64,000 nt of DNA, from positions 1 through 64,000 of the forward strand of contig NZ_CBDBDD010000003.1 in NCBI RefSeq assembly GCF_965203655.1, in the 5' to 3' direction. Both the position numbers and the translations under genes were made by a program. The notes under the pieces are model-generated. The model saw only the letters and a program-made list of their open reading frames with translations. It searched no databases and was not told the origin of the DNA. Every line of letters begins with the position of its first letter. Position 1 is the stretch's first letter. The stretch comes from Poriferisodalis sp965203655. GTDB lineage: Bacteria > Actinomycetota > Acidimicrobiia > Acidimicrobiales > Poriferisodalaceae. This document shows, one piece after another, positions 1 to 8,230 of the stretch.

Positions 1-458
1 GCATTATCGGACCTACGCACCAAGTACACGCGGACCTCATAACGAGTGCCCTTCTTCAGGCCCGTGAACACATCGCTGAAAGCGAAAGTCCAGTCGTCAT
101 AAGTGCTCAGCGCGCTGTCATGGGACACGCCGGCCGGCAGCGAATGCTGCGAGCCTCTCGCGGGCCAACCAGCCGATGCCTCCCTAATCAAGACCACAGC
201 CCTGGAAACGCGCCCATCCGGGGAGGTAGCAACTACGGTCAGCGTCGGCTTGCCGTCAGCGCCGGCCCCCGCCGTTATTGACCTGACTGATGGCCAACTG
301 GAGAAACTCTGGGCCGACGCAGGCGCGGGCGGCAGCGCCAGCACCATCACCGAGCTCACCATCAACACGGCCAGAGCACCGGCGAAGCAGCGCCGCGGAG
401 ACAGAGCCGGGCGCGACGCACCGGCTTCGGCGCGAGGTCTCTTGGTGAATCCGGTCAT
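1..458 (-). CDS. secreted repeat surface protein, N-terminal part (runs off left edge)
   Basis: The frame is open from an ATG at 458 to the left edge, giving at least 152 residues. It begins with a signal peptide (residues 1 to about 49: basic n-region, hydrophobic AGALAVLMVSSVMVLAL, then APASAQS). The mature part has the pattern PTLTVVATSPDG...GLKKGTRYEVRVYLV, which closely matches a recurring FN3-like unit in the giant protein at 5999-38722, for example near 19.0-19.3 kb. A good Shine-Dalgarno (AAGGAG) lies 9 nt upstream. The start is only 13 nt after the stop of the upstream surface-protein gene, so the two are probably co-transcribed and translationally coupled. Exact function is unknown; a secreted adhesin-like role is inferred. 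The C-terminus is outside the window. Confidence 0.75.
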   Translation of the reverse strand, partial: MTGFTKRPRAEAGASRPALSPRRCFAGALAVLMVSSVMVLALPPAPASAQSFSSWPSVRSITAGAGADGKPTLTVVATSPDGRVSRAVVLIREASAGWPARGSQHSLPAGVSHDSALSTYDDWTFAFSDVFTGLKKGTRYEVRVYLVRRSDN

Positions 459-471
459 CTGCTAGCGCTCC

Positions 472-3400
472 TTACTCTGGCCCCAAGAGCGGCGGCAGGG
501 TGACGGTGGCGTGGACGCGCTCGCCTTTGCCGGCGTCGTTCTGCGCCCGCACCCACACCTTGTAGGCCGTGCCGGGTTCGAGGTTGCGGAAGGTGGTCGT
601 GAGCTTGCCCGCCTTGGGACGGTGCGTCGTTCCGTCGCCGCCGCCGACCGGCTTGATATGCACGATGTAGCGGTCGGGGGCGCCGCCGGACTGGGGGGCC
701 TGCCAGGTGACGGTCACGCTCTTTTTCCCGGCTGCGAGTTGCAGGCCGGTCACCGGGCCCGGGCCGGGCAGCTCCGGCGGCGATTCGCTCTGCTGCGCCT
801 GCGGTTCGCGCTCCGGCTCGGGCTGTTGAGGATCGGGCTCCTGCGGCGGCGGGTCGAGCTCTTGGAGCGGCGGGTCGTCCTGCTGGGGTGGCGGGTCGCC
901 CTGGTCGGGTGGCGGGTCGCCCTGGGGTTGGGGTTGGGGTGGGGTTTGGGTGATGTCGATGCGGTAGTTGGTGCGCTTGCCTGAGATGGTGACCATGAAC
1001 CACAGCTCGGTGGGGCCGCCGTCTGGTGCGAGGGCCAGCTCGACTGGCGTGCCGGAGGGGCGTATGCGGGTGGGGCGGGTGTAGGTGGCGGCGCCCCAGC
1101 GGGATCCGCCGAACACGCTCGTCCCGTCGGCAAAGACCGGGGTGAGCGTGACGCTCGTCGTGCCCGCCGGGACCGCGGCCCGGTACGACGTCGTGTCCGG
1201 GGCGAAGTCGGGGCTGAGCGCCACCGCCTGCGACCCCGCCGACAGCGCGATGCCGCACAGCGGGCCGCTGTCGGGCTCGCATTCGGGCAGCTCGGGCTGC
1301 TGTTGCTGCTGTTGTCGGGGCTGCTGGTCTTGGCGGGGCCGTTCGACGCGTCGGGGTTCGCGGTCTGTCGATGCGTCGCCGCGTGTGACGGTGAGGGTGT
1401 ACTCGCGCGGTGCGGGGGCTTTGGGTGCGTCGACCTCGACGGTGATGACGTTGTCGCCGATCTCGAGGGGAACGTCGACTGCGGCGCTGTCGGTGTCGAG
1501 GGGTTTGCCGTTGACTTTGGCTGTGGCGGCGGAGTAGACGGTGGCGGGCTTGACGGTGATGCGTGTGACGTCTCGGGGGACTCGCAGCCCGAAGCTGTCG
1601 CTGGGCGAGGAGATGTCCACGTCGCTGGTGGGCAGGCTCTGGGAGGGGTCGGCGGGGTTGACGGTCAGCGAGCGCAGGCTGAGCCCGGCGGGTCCCATCA
1701 GCTTCAGTTCCTGCGCGGACAGCCGCGGCGCGTCGGTCCACGCGCCGATGGAGAGGTGTTCCACGTCGAGCCGCAGGCACAGCTGCGCCGTTGCCTGCTG
1801 TTGGCCGGGGGGTATGGCCAGGTTGTGTCTGCCGTAGAGCCGCGCAGCCGACAGCGCGGTGCCTGCGGGCAGGCAGTCGCCCCAGTAGGCGGCGCCGACG
1901 CCGTTGATGCTGAGATGCACGGTGATGCCCGGCGCGGTGGGCCGGTCGAGGCGCGCGGTGATGGTCACGGCGCCGCCCGCTGCGGCGTCTTGGGGTTCGA
2001 CGCTGAGGGTCAGCGCGGTGGGCGGGTTCGGCCCCAGCACCCGCACCTTGACGCCCGCCTTCACGACATACGGGCCCGAAAATCCCGCAGTGACCGTCAT
2101 CGTGCGGCCCGCGGCCGCCGCGGTCGCGCACAGCTTCACCGTCGTCTCCTGCCCGCCGGGGGCAATCATGCCGGCCGTGCCGTGCTCCCAGGCGCAGTCG
2201 GGCCCCCAGCGCGCCCCGCCGCCGTCGCCTGAGGTGTCGAACCACACCTCGGTCAACGTCAACGCGGGCCGGTCCAGGCGGGCCGTCACCGTCACCGAGC
2301 CGCCATGCGCGATGGCGCCAGGGGCCACGCCCAGCGTCAGCGCCGGCGGCGGCGGAGGCGGAGGCGCCGCCGACGTGCCCGCGCCGGTGGACCAGCGGCT
2401 CGCCGCCTGGCCGCCGGAGAACTGGCGCACCCGCACGTCATAGGCCGTGCCGTTGACCAGCCCCCCAACGGTGTACTCGGTGCGGTAGAGGTACTCCGTC
2501 ACCCACGTCGAGCCGTTGATGAGCGCCCTGGGCGCCACCCAGCCGGTCGACGGGTCGCCCGGCGCGGTCGCGTCCGCATCGGGCGCCGAGGACGCCTTCC
2601 AGTTCACCTCGTAGGCCGTGTTCGGCCCGACCGGCTTGTTCCACGTCAGCGCCAGCGCCCCGTCGCCCGACTCCACCGACAGATCCAGGCCGGTCGGGTC
2701 GCGGTCGCGGTCCCATATCTCCACCGTTTGCGATTCCGGGTAGTCCTCGTAGTAGGGACTGAAGATCTCTTCCGCGCGCTGGGTCGGGTACGCCTGCGAA
2801 CCCCTCAACAACCCCGAGGGCAGCGGCGAGCCCAGCGCCACCGTGAAGGTCTCGTCGTCGTCGTCGTCGTCGCGCACCGTGGTGATCGTGGTCTCGCCGA
2901 TGATCTTGCCGGCTTTGATCGTGACGGTCGCGGGTGAAGGCGCCACGTAGTCCCCGGACTCCGCCGTGCCCGCAGTCACCGTCAGCGGTATCGTCACGTC
3001 GCTCGCCAGCGCCGCGGTCAGCACAGCCTTCACCTTCACTGTGTCGCCCTCCGCCACGCCCACGGTGGCAATGACTGAGACCACCCGGCGGTGGGAGACG
3101 GTGAGCCGCTCCGTGTCGGACAGGCTCAAGTCGGCGCACTCGACCGTGTAAATGAGGTACGCGTCTCTCGGTGGGCCCAAGACCCGAAGCGCAATCTCCG
3201 CGCTCGTCTGGCCGGCCGCGATGACCAGTGTGCGAGTGTCCGTCCCGCGTTGGACCGAATAGTGTACGACCGAGTAGCTGATGACGCAGTGGGTGTCGGT
3301 CAACGCCGGACGGTCCAGCGTCGCGATCAGGCTGAACGGTATGCCCGGGCTCAGGGTCGTGCCCGTCCCCGTGCTCAGGGTCACCGAGGTGGGCTGGTTC

Positions 3401-4119
3401 TCCACCGAGGGCGTGCCCACGGCCTCGGTAGACCATGGACCGGCCCCAGCCGAGTTCACCGCCCGTACCCGCACGCGGTAGGCGACGTCGTTCGCCAGCC
3501 CGCCGACAGTTGCCGTCAGGCCGCTCACGTCGGTGTCTGAAGCAGGCCAGACGGCGTCCGAGACCCGCTTGCGCTGGACCTCGTAGCGGATGATCTCCGT
3601 CGCGCCGGTGTTCACCGGGGCGCTCCACGACGCCCTCAGCTCCGCGTCCCCAGAGACCAGCTTGAGCCCGACCGGCGCGTCCGGCAGAGGCTGCACCGGC
3701 GTGATGACGACCGAGTAGACCGAGACGCTCAGGAAGTCCGCGGAGTTGACAATGATAAGCAGCGTGGTCGCTTCGGTCGTCGACAGCGTCACGCTCTGCG
3801 AGGCGCCGGAGCCGGAGAAGACTCCTTCGCCGATCTTGGTGTCGGAGGGATTGCCTTGGGCCTTCCAGAACACGGTGTGGCCGCCGGTCCACGACGGCGT
3901 GACCGTCACGCTGGTGGCGGTGCTCAGGACCTTTGCGTTGTAGCTCGTGGTGCCGCTGCTGAACGCCGGGTCGAGCGCCAACGCGGTCCCGTCCGCCGAC
4001 AGCGTCAGCCCGGTCAGGGCGGCCCCCGTGGTCGCCGAAGCGGGCGGGGCAGCGACCACGGCCGCCGAGCCCACCAGCAGCACGGCGAGAACCAGGGCCA
4101 AAAGGCCCCGCGGATTCAT
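472..4119 (-). CDS. secreted FN3 / Calx-beta / cadherin-like surface protein (1215 aa)
   Basis: The signal peptide starts at the ATG at 4119 (MNPRGLLALVLAVLLVG...PPASA). Domain order: a cadherin-like beta-sandwich (about 30-130), an FN3, a Calx-beta-like unit with an Asp run (RDDDDDDETFTV), a second FN3, two sandwich units carrying paired Cys (GPDCAWE..., GDCLPAG...), two further cadherin-like units, a Pro/Gln/Glu-rich linker and a final FN3. The last ~740 residues are homologous to the C-terminus of the giant protein at 5999-38722. No LPXTG motif or C-terminal membrane helix is visible, so retention at the surface is unexplained. The ATG at 4119 has no close Shine-Dalgarno. A better initiation site (AAGGGAG, ATG at 4214) lies upstream, separated by a 12-nt poly-G tract that leaves it out of frame as assembled. 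An in-frame extension to 4254 exists but has no good ribosome site. Confidence 0.85.
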   Translation of the reverse strand: MNPRGLLALVLAVLLVGSAAVVAAPPASATTGAALTGLTLSADGTALALDPAFSSGTTSYNAKVLSTATSVTVTPSWTGGHTVFWKAQGNPSDTKIGEGVFSGSGASQSVTLSTTEATTLLIIVNSADFLSVSVYSVVITPVQPLPDAPVGLKLVSGDAELRASWSAPVNTGATEIIRYEVQRKRVSDAVWPASDTDVSGLTATVGGLANDVAYRVRVRAVNSAGAGPWSTEAVGTPSVENQPTSVTLSTGTGTTLSPGIPFSLIATLDRPALTDTHCVISYSVVHYSVQRGTDTRTLVIAAGQTSAEIALRVLGPPRDAYLIYTVECADLSLSDTERLTVSHRRVVSVIATVGVAEGDTVKVKAVLTAALASDVTIPLTVTAGTAESGDYVAPSPATVTIKAGKIIGETTITTVRDDDDDDETFTVALGSPLPSGLLRGSQAYPTQRAEEIFSPYYEDYPESQTVEIWDRDRDPTGLDLSVESGDGALALTWNKPVGPNTAYEVNWKASSAPDADATAPGDPSTGWVAPRALINGSTWVTEYLYRTEYTVGGLVNGTAYDVRVRQFSGGQAASRWSTGAGTSAAPPPPPPPALTLGVAPGAIAHGGSVTVTARLDRPALTLTEVWFDTSGDGGGARWGPDCAWEHGTAGMIAPGGQETTVKLCATAAAAGRTMTVTAGFSGPYVVKAGVKVRVLGPNPPTALTLSVEPQDAAAGGAVTITARLDRPTAPGITVHLSINGVGAAYWGDCLPAGTALSAARLYGRHNLAIPPGQQQATAQLCLRLDVEHLSIGAWTDAPRLSAQELKLMGPAGLSLRSLTVNPADPSQSLPTSDVDISSPSDSFGLRVPRDVTRITVKPATVYSAATAKVNGKPLDTDSAAVDVPLEIGDNVITVEVDAPKAPAPREYTLTVTRGDASTDREPRRVERPRQDQQPRQQQQQQPELPECEPDSGPLCGIALSAGSQAVALSPDFAPDTTSYRAAVPAGTTSVTLTPVFADGTSVFGGSRWGAATYTRPTRIRPSGTPVELALAPDGGPTELWFMVTISGKRTNYRIDITQTPPQPQPQGDPPPDQGDPPPQQDDPPLQELDPPPQEPDPQQPEPEREPQAQQSESPPELPGPGPVTGLQLAAGKKSVTVTWQAPQSGGAPDRYIVHIKPVGGGDGTTHRPKAGKLTTTFRNLEPGTAYKVWVRAQNDAGKGERVHATVTLPPLLGPE

Positions 4120-4275
4120 GGTGCGGCGGGGTGGGCGAACCTCAACGAGGCGGCGAGCCCCCCCCCCCCAGGGTGGCGGCGGGCGTCGCTTGACTGCGTG
4201 CGGCCTAGCTTCATGTGGACTCCCTTTGAGGTTCCCCACCGGTGATTCCGACACGAGGACCCCACCACGTTCTAG
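4116..4275 (-). promoter_or_regulatory. 5' leader with strong RBS and short leader ORF
   Basis: On the minus strand, AAGGGAG is followed 5 nt later by ATG at 4214. This opens a 32-codon ORF (MKLGRTQSSDARRHP, four Gly, ...) that runs through the poly-G tract. With 12 Gs the ORF ends in a TGA (4118-4116) that overlaps the ATG at 4119 as ATGA. With 13 or 10 Gs it would be fused in frame to the signal peptide. With 14 Gs it would stop early, at a TGA upstream of the signal peptide. The stretch 4232-4275 aligns with 5779-5821 upstream of the next surface gene (31 of 44 positions by eye, one gap), and TAGAAC/TAGGAT there could be the -10 element. Promoter assignment is tentative. Confidence 0.6.
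4158..4169 (-). repeat. poly-G tract (12 nt), candidate phase-variation site
   Basis: Twelve consecutive C on the + strand, read as G12 in the mRNA. It lies 38 nt upstream of the ATG at 4119 and inside a leader ORF with a strong ribosome site. It is one of three long homopolymers I noticed in the window, and all three sit just upstream of surface-protein genes. Tract length may be under-determined by sequencing. Confidence 0.85.
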
Positions 4276-4338
4276 ACGATGCCGAACCGGTGGTTGGAAT
4301 GATGGCGGCGGCGGATTCCGCGCGCCCTGCGGCTACAC

Positions 4339-5700
4339 CTACCGCGGCGGGGTGGCGGGAAGGGTTACCCGGGCGTGGGCGCGCTCGCCCTTGCCGGCGT
4401 CGTTCTGCGCCCGCACCCACACCTTGTAGGCCGCGCCGGGTTCCAGGTTGCGGAAGGTGGTCGTGAGCTTGCCCGCCTTGGGACGATGCGTCTTTCCCTT
4501 GCTGCCGCCGACCGCCTTGAGCTGCACGATGTAGCCGTCGGGGGCGCCGCCCGACTCCGGGGCCTGCCAGGTGACGGTGACCCTTTTGCCCTTGGCCAGC
4601 AGTTGCAGGCCGGTCACCGCGCCGGGCCGCTCCACTTGCTCCTGCGGCTGGGACTCCTCTTCCGGAGGCGCCTCCCGCTCCTGCGGCTGGAGCTCCCCCT
4701 CGGGCGGCGGAGCAGCCGGTGGGTCGGCCTGCGGCGTGGTTTCGGGACCCTTGATCCGCACCCAGCCGCTGGACTGCGCGCTGAACTGCATGTAGTTGCC
4801 GCCGGTGAAGGAGCGCACGAACACGCCGGTGGCGACCCCGTTCTCGAGTCCCCTGATGGTGACGCTGGTCGCGCCGCAGGGTGCGGCAACGCCGTCGCCT
4901 TGGCTGAGGGCGTTGGGGTCGGCAGGGTTGGCCCACACGCCCGACACCTGGCTCCAGCGCAGGGCGTGCTTGATCTCGCCGTCGGGCACGCCCTCGCGAG
5001 GCGTCGGCGTCCAGCTCACGGTCAGCGTCCCGTCGCCGGGCGTGACCCGCACGTCGGACGGCTTGCTCTTCTCGGGGTCCACCACCGGGTAGTCCCTTTG
5101 CGCGTCGACGGCGTGGCAGCTCTCGTCCGGCCCCGGCTGCGATACCGCGGCCTCACCGCCCTGGTACTGCCCCTGCTGCTGGGAGGCGGTGGTGAAGGAC
5201 GTCGCTTCGCTGGCGGGGCTATAGCAGGCGTGGATGGTGCGGGCCCGCACCCTGGCCGTGTAGGCGGTGCCGGGCTGGAGCCCGGTGACGGTGTAGTTTC
5301 GGTAGTTCTCCCAAGGCCGCAGTGCGGTGAATAGCGTTTCTGAGACCCACGAGCCGCCCGCGGTGAATATGTAGACGGTGTAGTCGGTGATCAGGCTGCC
5401 CCGCTGCTGCGAGCGGGCCCAGGAAAGGGTGACGGATGTGGCCGACGCGCTGGGGCTGCCGGAGAAGGCGGGCTTGGTCGGCGGCGTCATCGACTCGAAG
5501 TGGCACCAGCCGGTATCGAACCGGGCCTCGGACTGAGCTTCGGCGGGCCGGGGCGCAGGCACCAGCAGCGTCGCCGCCCCGACGAGGACGGCGACCAGAA
5601 GTGTCGCCAGCCGGCGGAGGACCCGGCGGGCTGGCTCAGCGGGCCGGGAGGCGGAAGTGCCCGGGCTTAGAGGCCGCGCGGAGTGACGGAGCGGCCCCAT
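4339..5700 (-). CDS. secreted FN3-repeat surface protein (453 aa)
   Basis: The signal peptide has a long n-region, then LRRLATLLVAVLVGAATLLV and a PAEAQS cleavage region. The mature protein has FN3 units at roughly 65-165 and 215-330, a Pro/Glu/Gln-rich linker (about 330-365) and a C-terminal FN3 (GAVTGLQL...KGKRVTVTWQAP to the end). That last FN3 is the module shared with the neighbouring 1215-aa and giant proteins. The ATG at 5700 lies one base after a 15-nt poly-G tract. The frame stays open upstream to a GTG at 5814, but the better-looking ribosome site (AAGAAGAG before ATG 5767) is out of frame with the signal peptide at the assembled tract length. Likely role is extracellular binding or adhesion, inferred from domains only. 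Confidence 0.8.
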   Translation of the reverse strand: MGPLRHSARPLSPGTSASRPAEPARRVLRRLATLLVAVLVGAATLLVPAPRPAEAQSEARFDTGWCHFESMTPPTKPAFSGSPSASATSVTLSWARSQQRGSLITDYTVYIFTAGGSWVSETLFTALRPWENYRNYTVTGLQPGTAYTARVRARTIHACYSPASEATSFTTASQQQGQYQGGEAAVSQPGPDESCHAVDAQRDYPVVDPEKSKPSDVRVTPGDGTLTVSWTPTPREGVPDGEIKHALRWSQVSGVWANPADPNALSQGDGVAAPCGATSVTIRGLENGVATGVFVRSFTGGNYMQFSAQSSGWVRIKGPETTPQADPPAAPPPEGELQPQEREAPPEEESQPQEQVERPGAVTGLQLLAKGKRVTVTWQAPESGGAPDGYIVQLKAVGGSKGKTHRPKAGKLTTTFRNLEPGAAYKVWVRAQNDAGKGERAHARVTLPATPPR

Positions 5701-5821
5701 ACCCCCCCCCCCCCCCGAAAGGTGCAGCGCCGGGCTTCGCGGAATTGCGGGCGGCCTCGCAGAACATGTGCACTCTTCTTCCCCGCGGTGATCCCGACGT
5801 GTAGATTTCGCCACATCCTAG
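5701..5821 (-). promoter_or_regulatory. 5' leader with RBS and out-of-frame leader ORF
   Basis: The ATG at 5767, preceded by AAGAAGAG, opens a 43-codon ORF (MFCEAARNSAKP...) through the poly-G tract. With 15 Gs it ends at 5636, overlapping the signal-peptide region in another frame. With 14 or 17 Gs it would enter the signal-peptide frame at ATG 5700. The leader DNA (5779-5821 and the AGGCCGC...CGCA stretch after the ATG) is homologous to the leader of the gene at 472-4119, including the position of the poly-G tract. Confidence 0.55.
5702..5716 (-). repeat. poly-G tract (15 nt), candidate phase-variation site
   Basis: Fifteen consecutive C on the + strand (G15 in the transcript), one base before the ATG at 5700. 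It is the longest homopolymer I noticed in the window. A one-base contraction would fuse the upstream leader ORF to the secreted protein. Confidence 0.85.
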
Positions 5822-5998
5822 GCGACCCCGCATAACCCAAGGCACGCCGTCAGATCCCAAGCCGAACGCGAAGCCTGGGCAATGCTGCGAGCACATCAGC
5901 GCACTATGGACCGGGTTTATGTCACATTTGCCGGGGACTTCATGCTCGATTTGCCGCAGCGAGCGTGCCTGTTTCGCCGATCCATCGTCAAGCCCAAG

Positions 5999-8230
5999 TC
6001 ACGGTTGAGCGGCGGGCAGGGTGGTGACGGTCGCGTGGGTGCGCTCGCCTTTGCCGGCGTCGTTCTGGGCTCGCACCCAGACCTCGTAGGCGGTGCCGGG
6101 TTCCAGGTTGCGGAAGATGGTGGTGAGCTTGCCTGCTTGGGGGCGGTGGGTTTTTCCGTTGCCGCCGCCGCCGGGTTTGATGTGCACGATGTAGCGGTGG
6201 GGGGCGCCGCCGGACTGGGGGGCGTGCCAGGTGACGGTCACGTTCTTCTTGGCGGCGGTGAGTTGCAGGCCGCTCACGGGGCCGGGCAGCTCTGGGGGCG
6301 TGTCGCCTTGCTGGGCTTGGGGTTCGCGTTCCTGTTCGGGCACGAACTCCCGCGGCTCGGGTTGTTGGGGTTCGGGCTCTGCGGGTTCGGGCTGTTGGGG
6401 TTCGGGCTGCGGCTGCTGGGTCGGCGGGTCGTGTTGCTGCTGGGGTTGGGGGGCGGTTTGGGTGATGTCGATGCGGTAGTTGGTGCGGCTGCCGCCGCTG
6501 GTCGCCATGAGCCACAGCTCGGTGGGGCCGCCGTCGGGTGCGAGGGCCAGCTCGACTGGCGTGCCGGAGGGGCGTATGCGGGCGGGGCGGGTGTAGGTGG
6601 CGGCGCCCCAGCGTGATCCGGCGAGCACGTTCGCCTCGCTGTGCCATGTCGGGGTGAGGGTCACCGTTGCGGTGCCTGCGGGGACTGTGGCCCGGTAGAT
6701 GGTCACGCCCGGGGCGAAGGCCGGGCTGAGCGGCACTGTCTGGGTGCCGGCTGTGAGGGCGATGCCGCACAGCGGTGAGCTGTCGGTCTCGCACTCGGGC
6801 AGCTCGGGCTGCTGCTGCTGGGGCTGCTGGTCTTGGCGGGGCCGTTCGACGCGTCGGGGTTCGCGGTCTGTCGACGCTTCGCCGCGTGTGACGGTGAGTG
6901 TGTACTCGCGTGGTGCGGGCGCTTTGGGTGCGTCGACTTCGAGGGTGATGACGTTGTCGCCGATCTCGAGCGGCACGTCCGCTGCGGAGGTGGCTGTGTC
7001 CACGGGCCTGCCGTTGACTTTGGCTTCGGCGGCGGAGTACGCGGTGGCGGCCGTCACGGTGATGCGTGCCACGTCGTGGGGGACGCTCAGCGCGAAGCTG
7101 CCGCTGGGCGAGGAGATGTCCACGGCGGTGGTCGGCAGGGTCTGGGCGGGGTCGGCGGGGGCGACGGTGAGCGCGCGCAGGTTGAGCCCGGCGGGTCCCA
7201 TCAGTTGCAGATCTTGTGCTGTCAGCCGCGGCGCGTCGGTCCACGCCCCGATGGCGAGGTGTTCCACGTCGAGGCGCAGGCACAGCTTCGCGGTCGCCTG
7301 CTGGCCGCCGGGCGGTATCGCGAGGCTGTGCCCGCCGTAGAGCCGCGCAGCCCCCAGCGCGGTGCCCGCGGGCAGGCAGTCGCCCCAGTAGGCCGCGCCG
7401 ACGCCGTCGATGCTGAGATTCACCGTGATGCCCGGCGTGCTGGGCCGGTCCAAGCGTGCGGTGATGTCCACCGTGCCGCCCGCGGCGGCGTCCTGGGGGT
7501 CCACGCTGAGCGTCAGCGCGGTGGGCGGGCTGTCGCCCAGCACCCGCACCGCAAAGGCGGACGCGGCGAGCCTGAGGCCGTTGGAGTCCGAGGTGCCCGC
7601 GGTAACCGTCATCGTGCGCCCCGCGGCCGCCGCGGTCGCGCACAGCCTCACCGTGGTCTCGGTCTCGCCGCGGGGGATGATGTCGGCCGTGCCGTGCTCC
7701 CAGGCGCAGTCGGGCCCCCAGCGCGCCCCGCCGCCGTCGCCAGAGGTGTCGAACCACACCTCAGTCGCCGTCAACGCCGGCCGGTCCAGCCGCGCGGTGA
7801 CCGCCACCGAACCGCCCGCCGCCACAACAGCAACAGCAGACCCCCCAGGACGCGTCACATCCAACACCAACGACGACGGCGGCGACGGAGCGACAGGCGT
7901 GCCGGAACCGGTGGACCACCGCGCGGGAGTCTCACCGGCATAGGCGAGCGGACGCACCCGCACGTCATAGCTGTGGCCGTTGGCGAGCCCCTCGATGGTG
8001 TAGGCACAACAGATCGAATACAAGGTGTTGCGCGTACCCGAAATGACCTTGACGGGCTCCACCCAGCCCGTGAACGGGTTGCCCGGCGTGGTGGCGGCCG
8101 CGTCAGCCGCCGACGACGACTTCCAGTTCACCTCATAAGAAGCATTCGGACCCCACGGCCGGTTCCACGACAACGCCAGAGAACCGTCGCCGGGCTCCAC
8201 CCTCACCACCAACCACCCCGACGGGCGGCT
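5999..8230 (-). repeat. 3' module shared with the 472-2700 region
   Basis: The last ~740 codons of the giant gene are clearly homologous, in the same domain order, to the last ~740 codons of the gene at 472-4119. Markers include the WFDTSGDGGGARWGPDCAWE motif, the AAYWGDCLPAGTAL motif, REYTLTVTRG, ERPRQDQQP, the PQ-rich linker and the terminal FN3. The two copies are direct repeats about 5.5 kb apart. The terminal FN3 alone also recurs at 4339-4620. Confidence 0.85.

Noticed and set aside
103..465. 120-codon ORF on the plus strand
   Set aside because: It is antisense to the minus-strand partial surface protein (1-458), which has a signal peptide, a Shine-Dalgarno and homology to its neighbours.
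455..2245. 596-codon alternative frame on the minus strand
   Set aside because: Arg/Pro-rich shadow of the 1215-aa gene in another frame.
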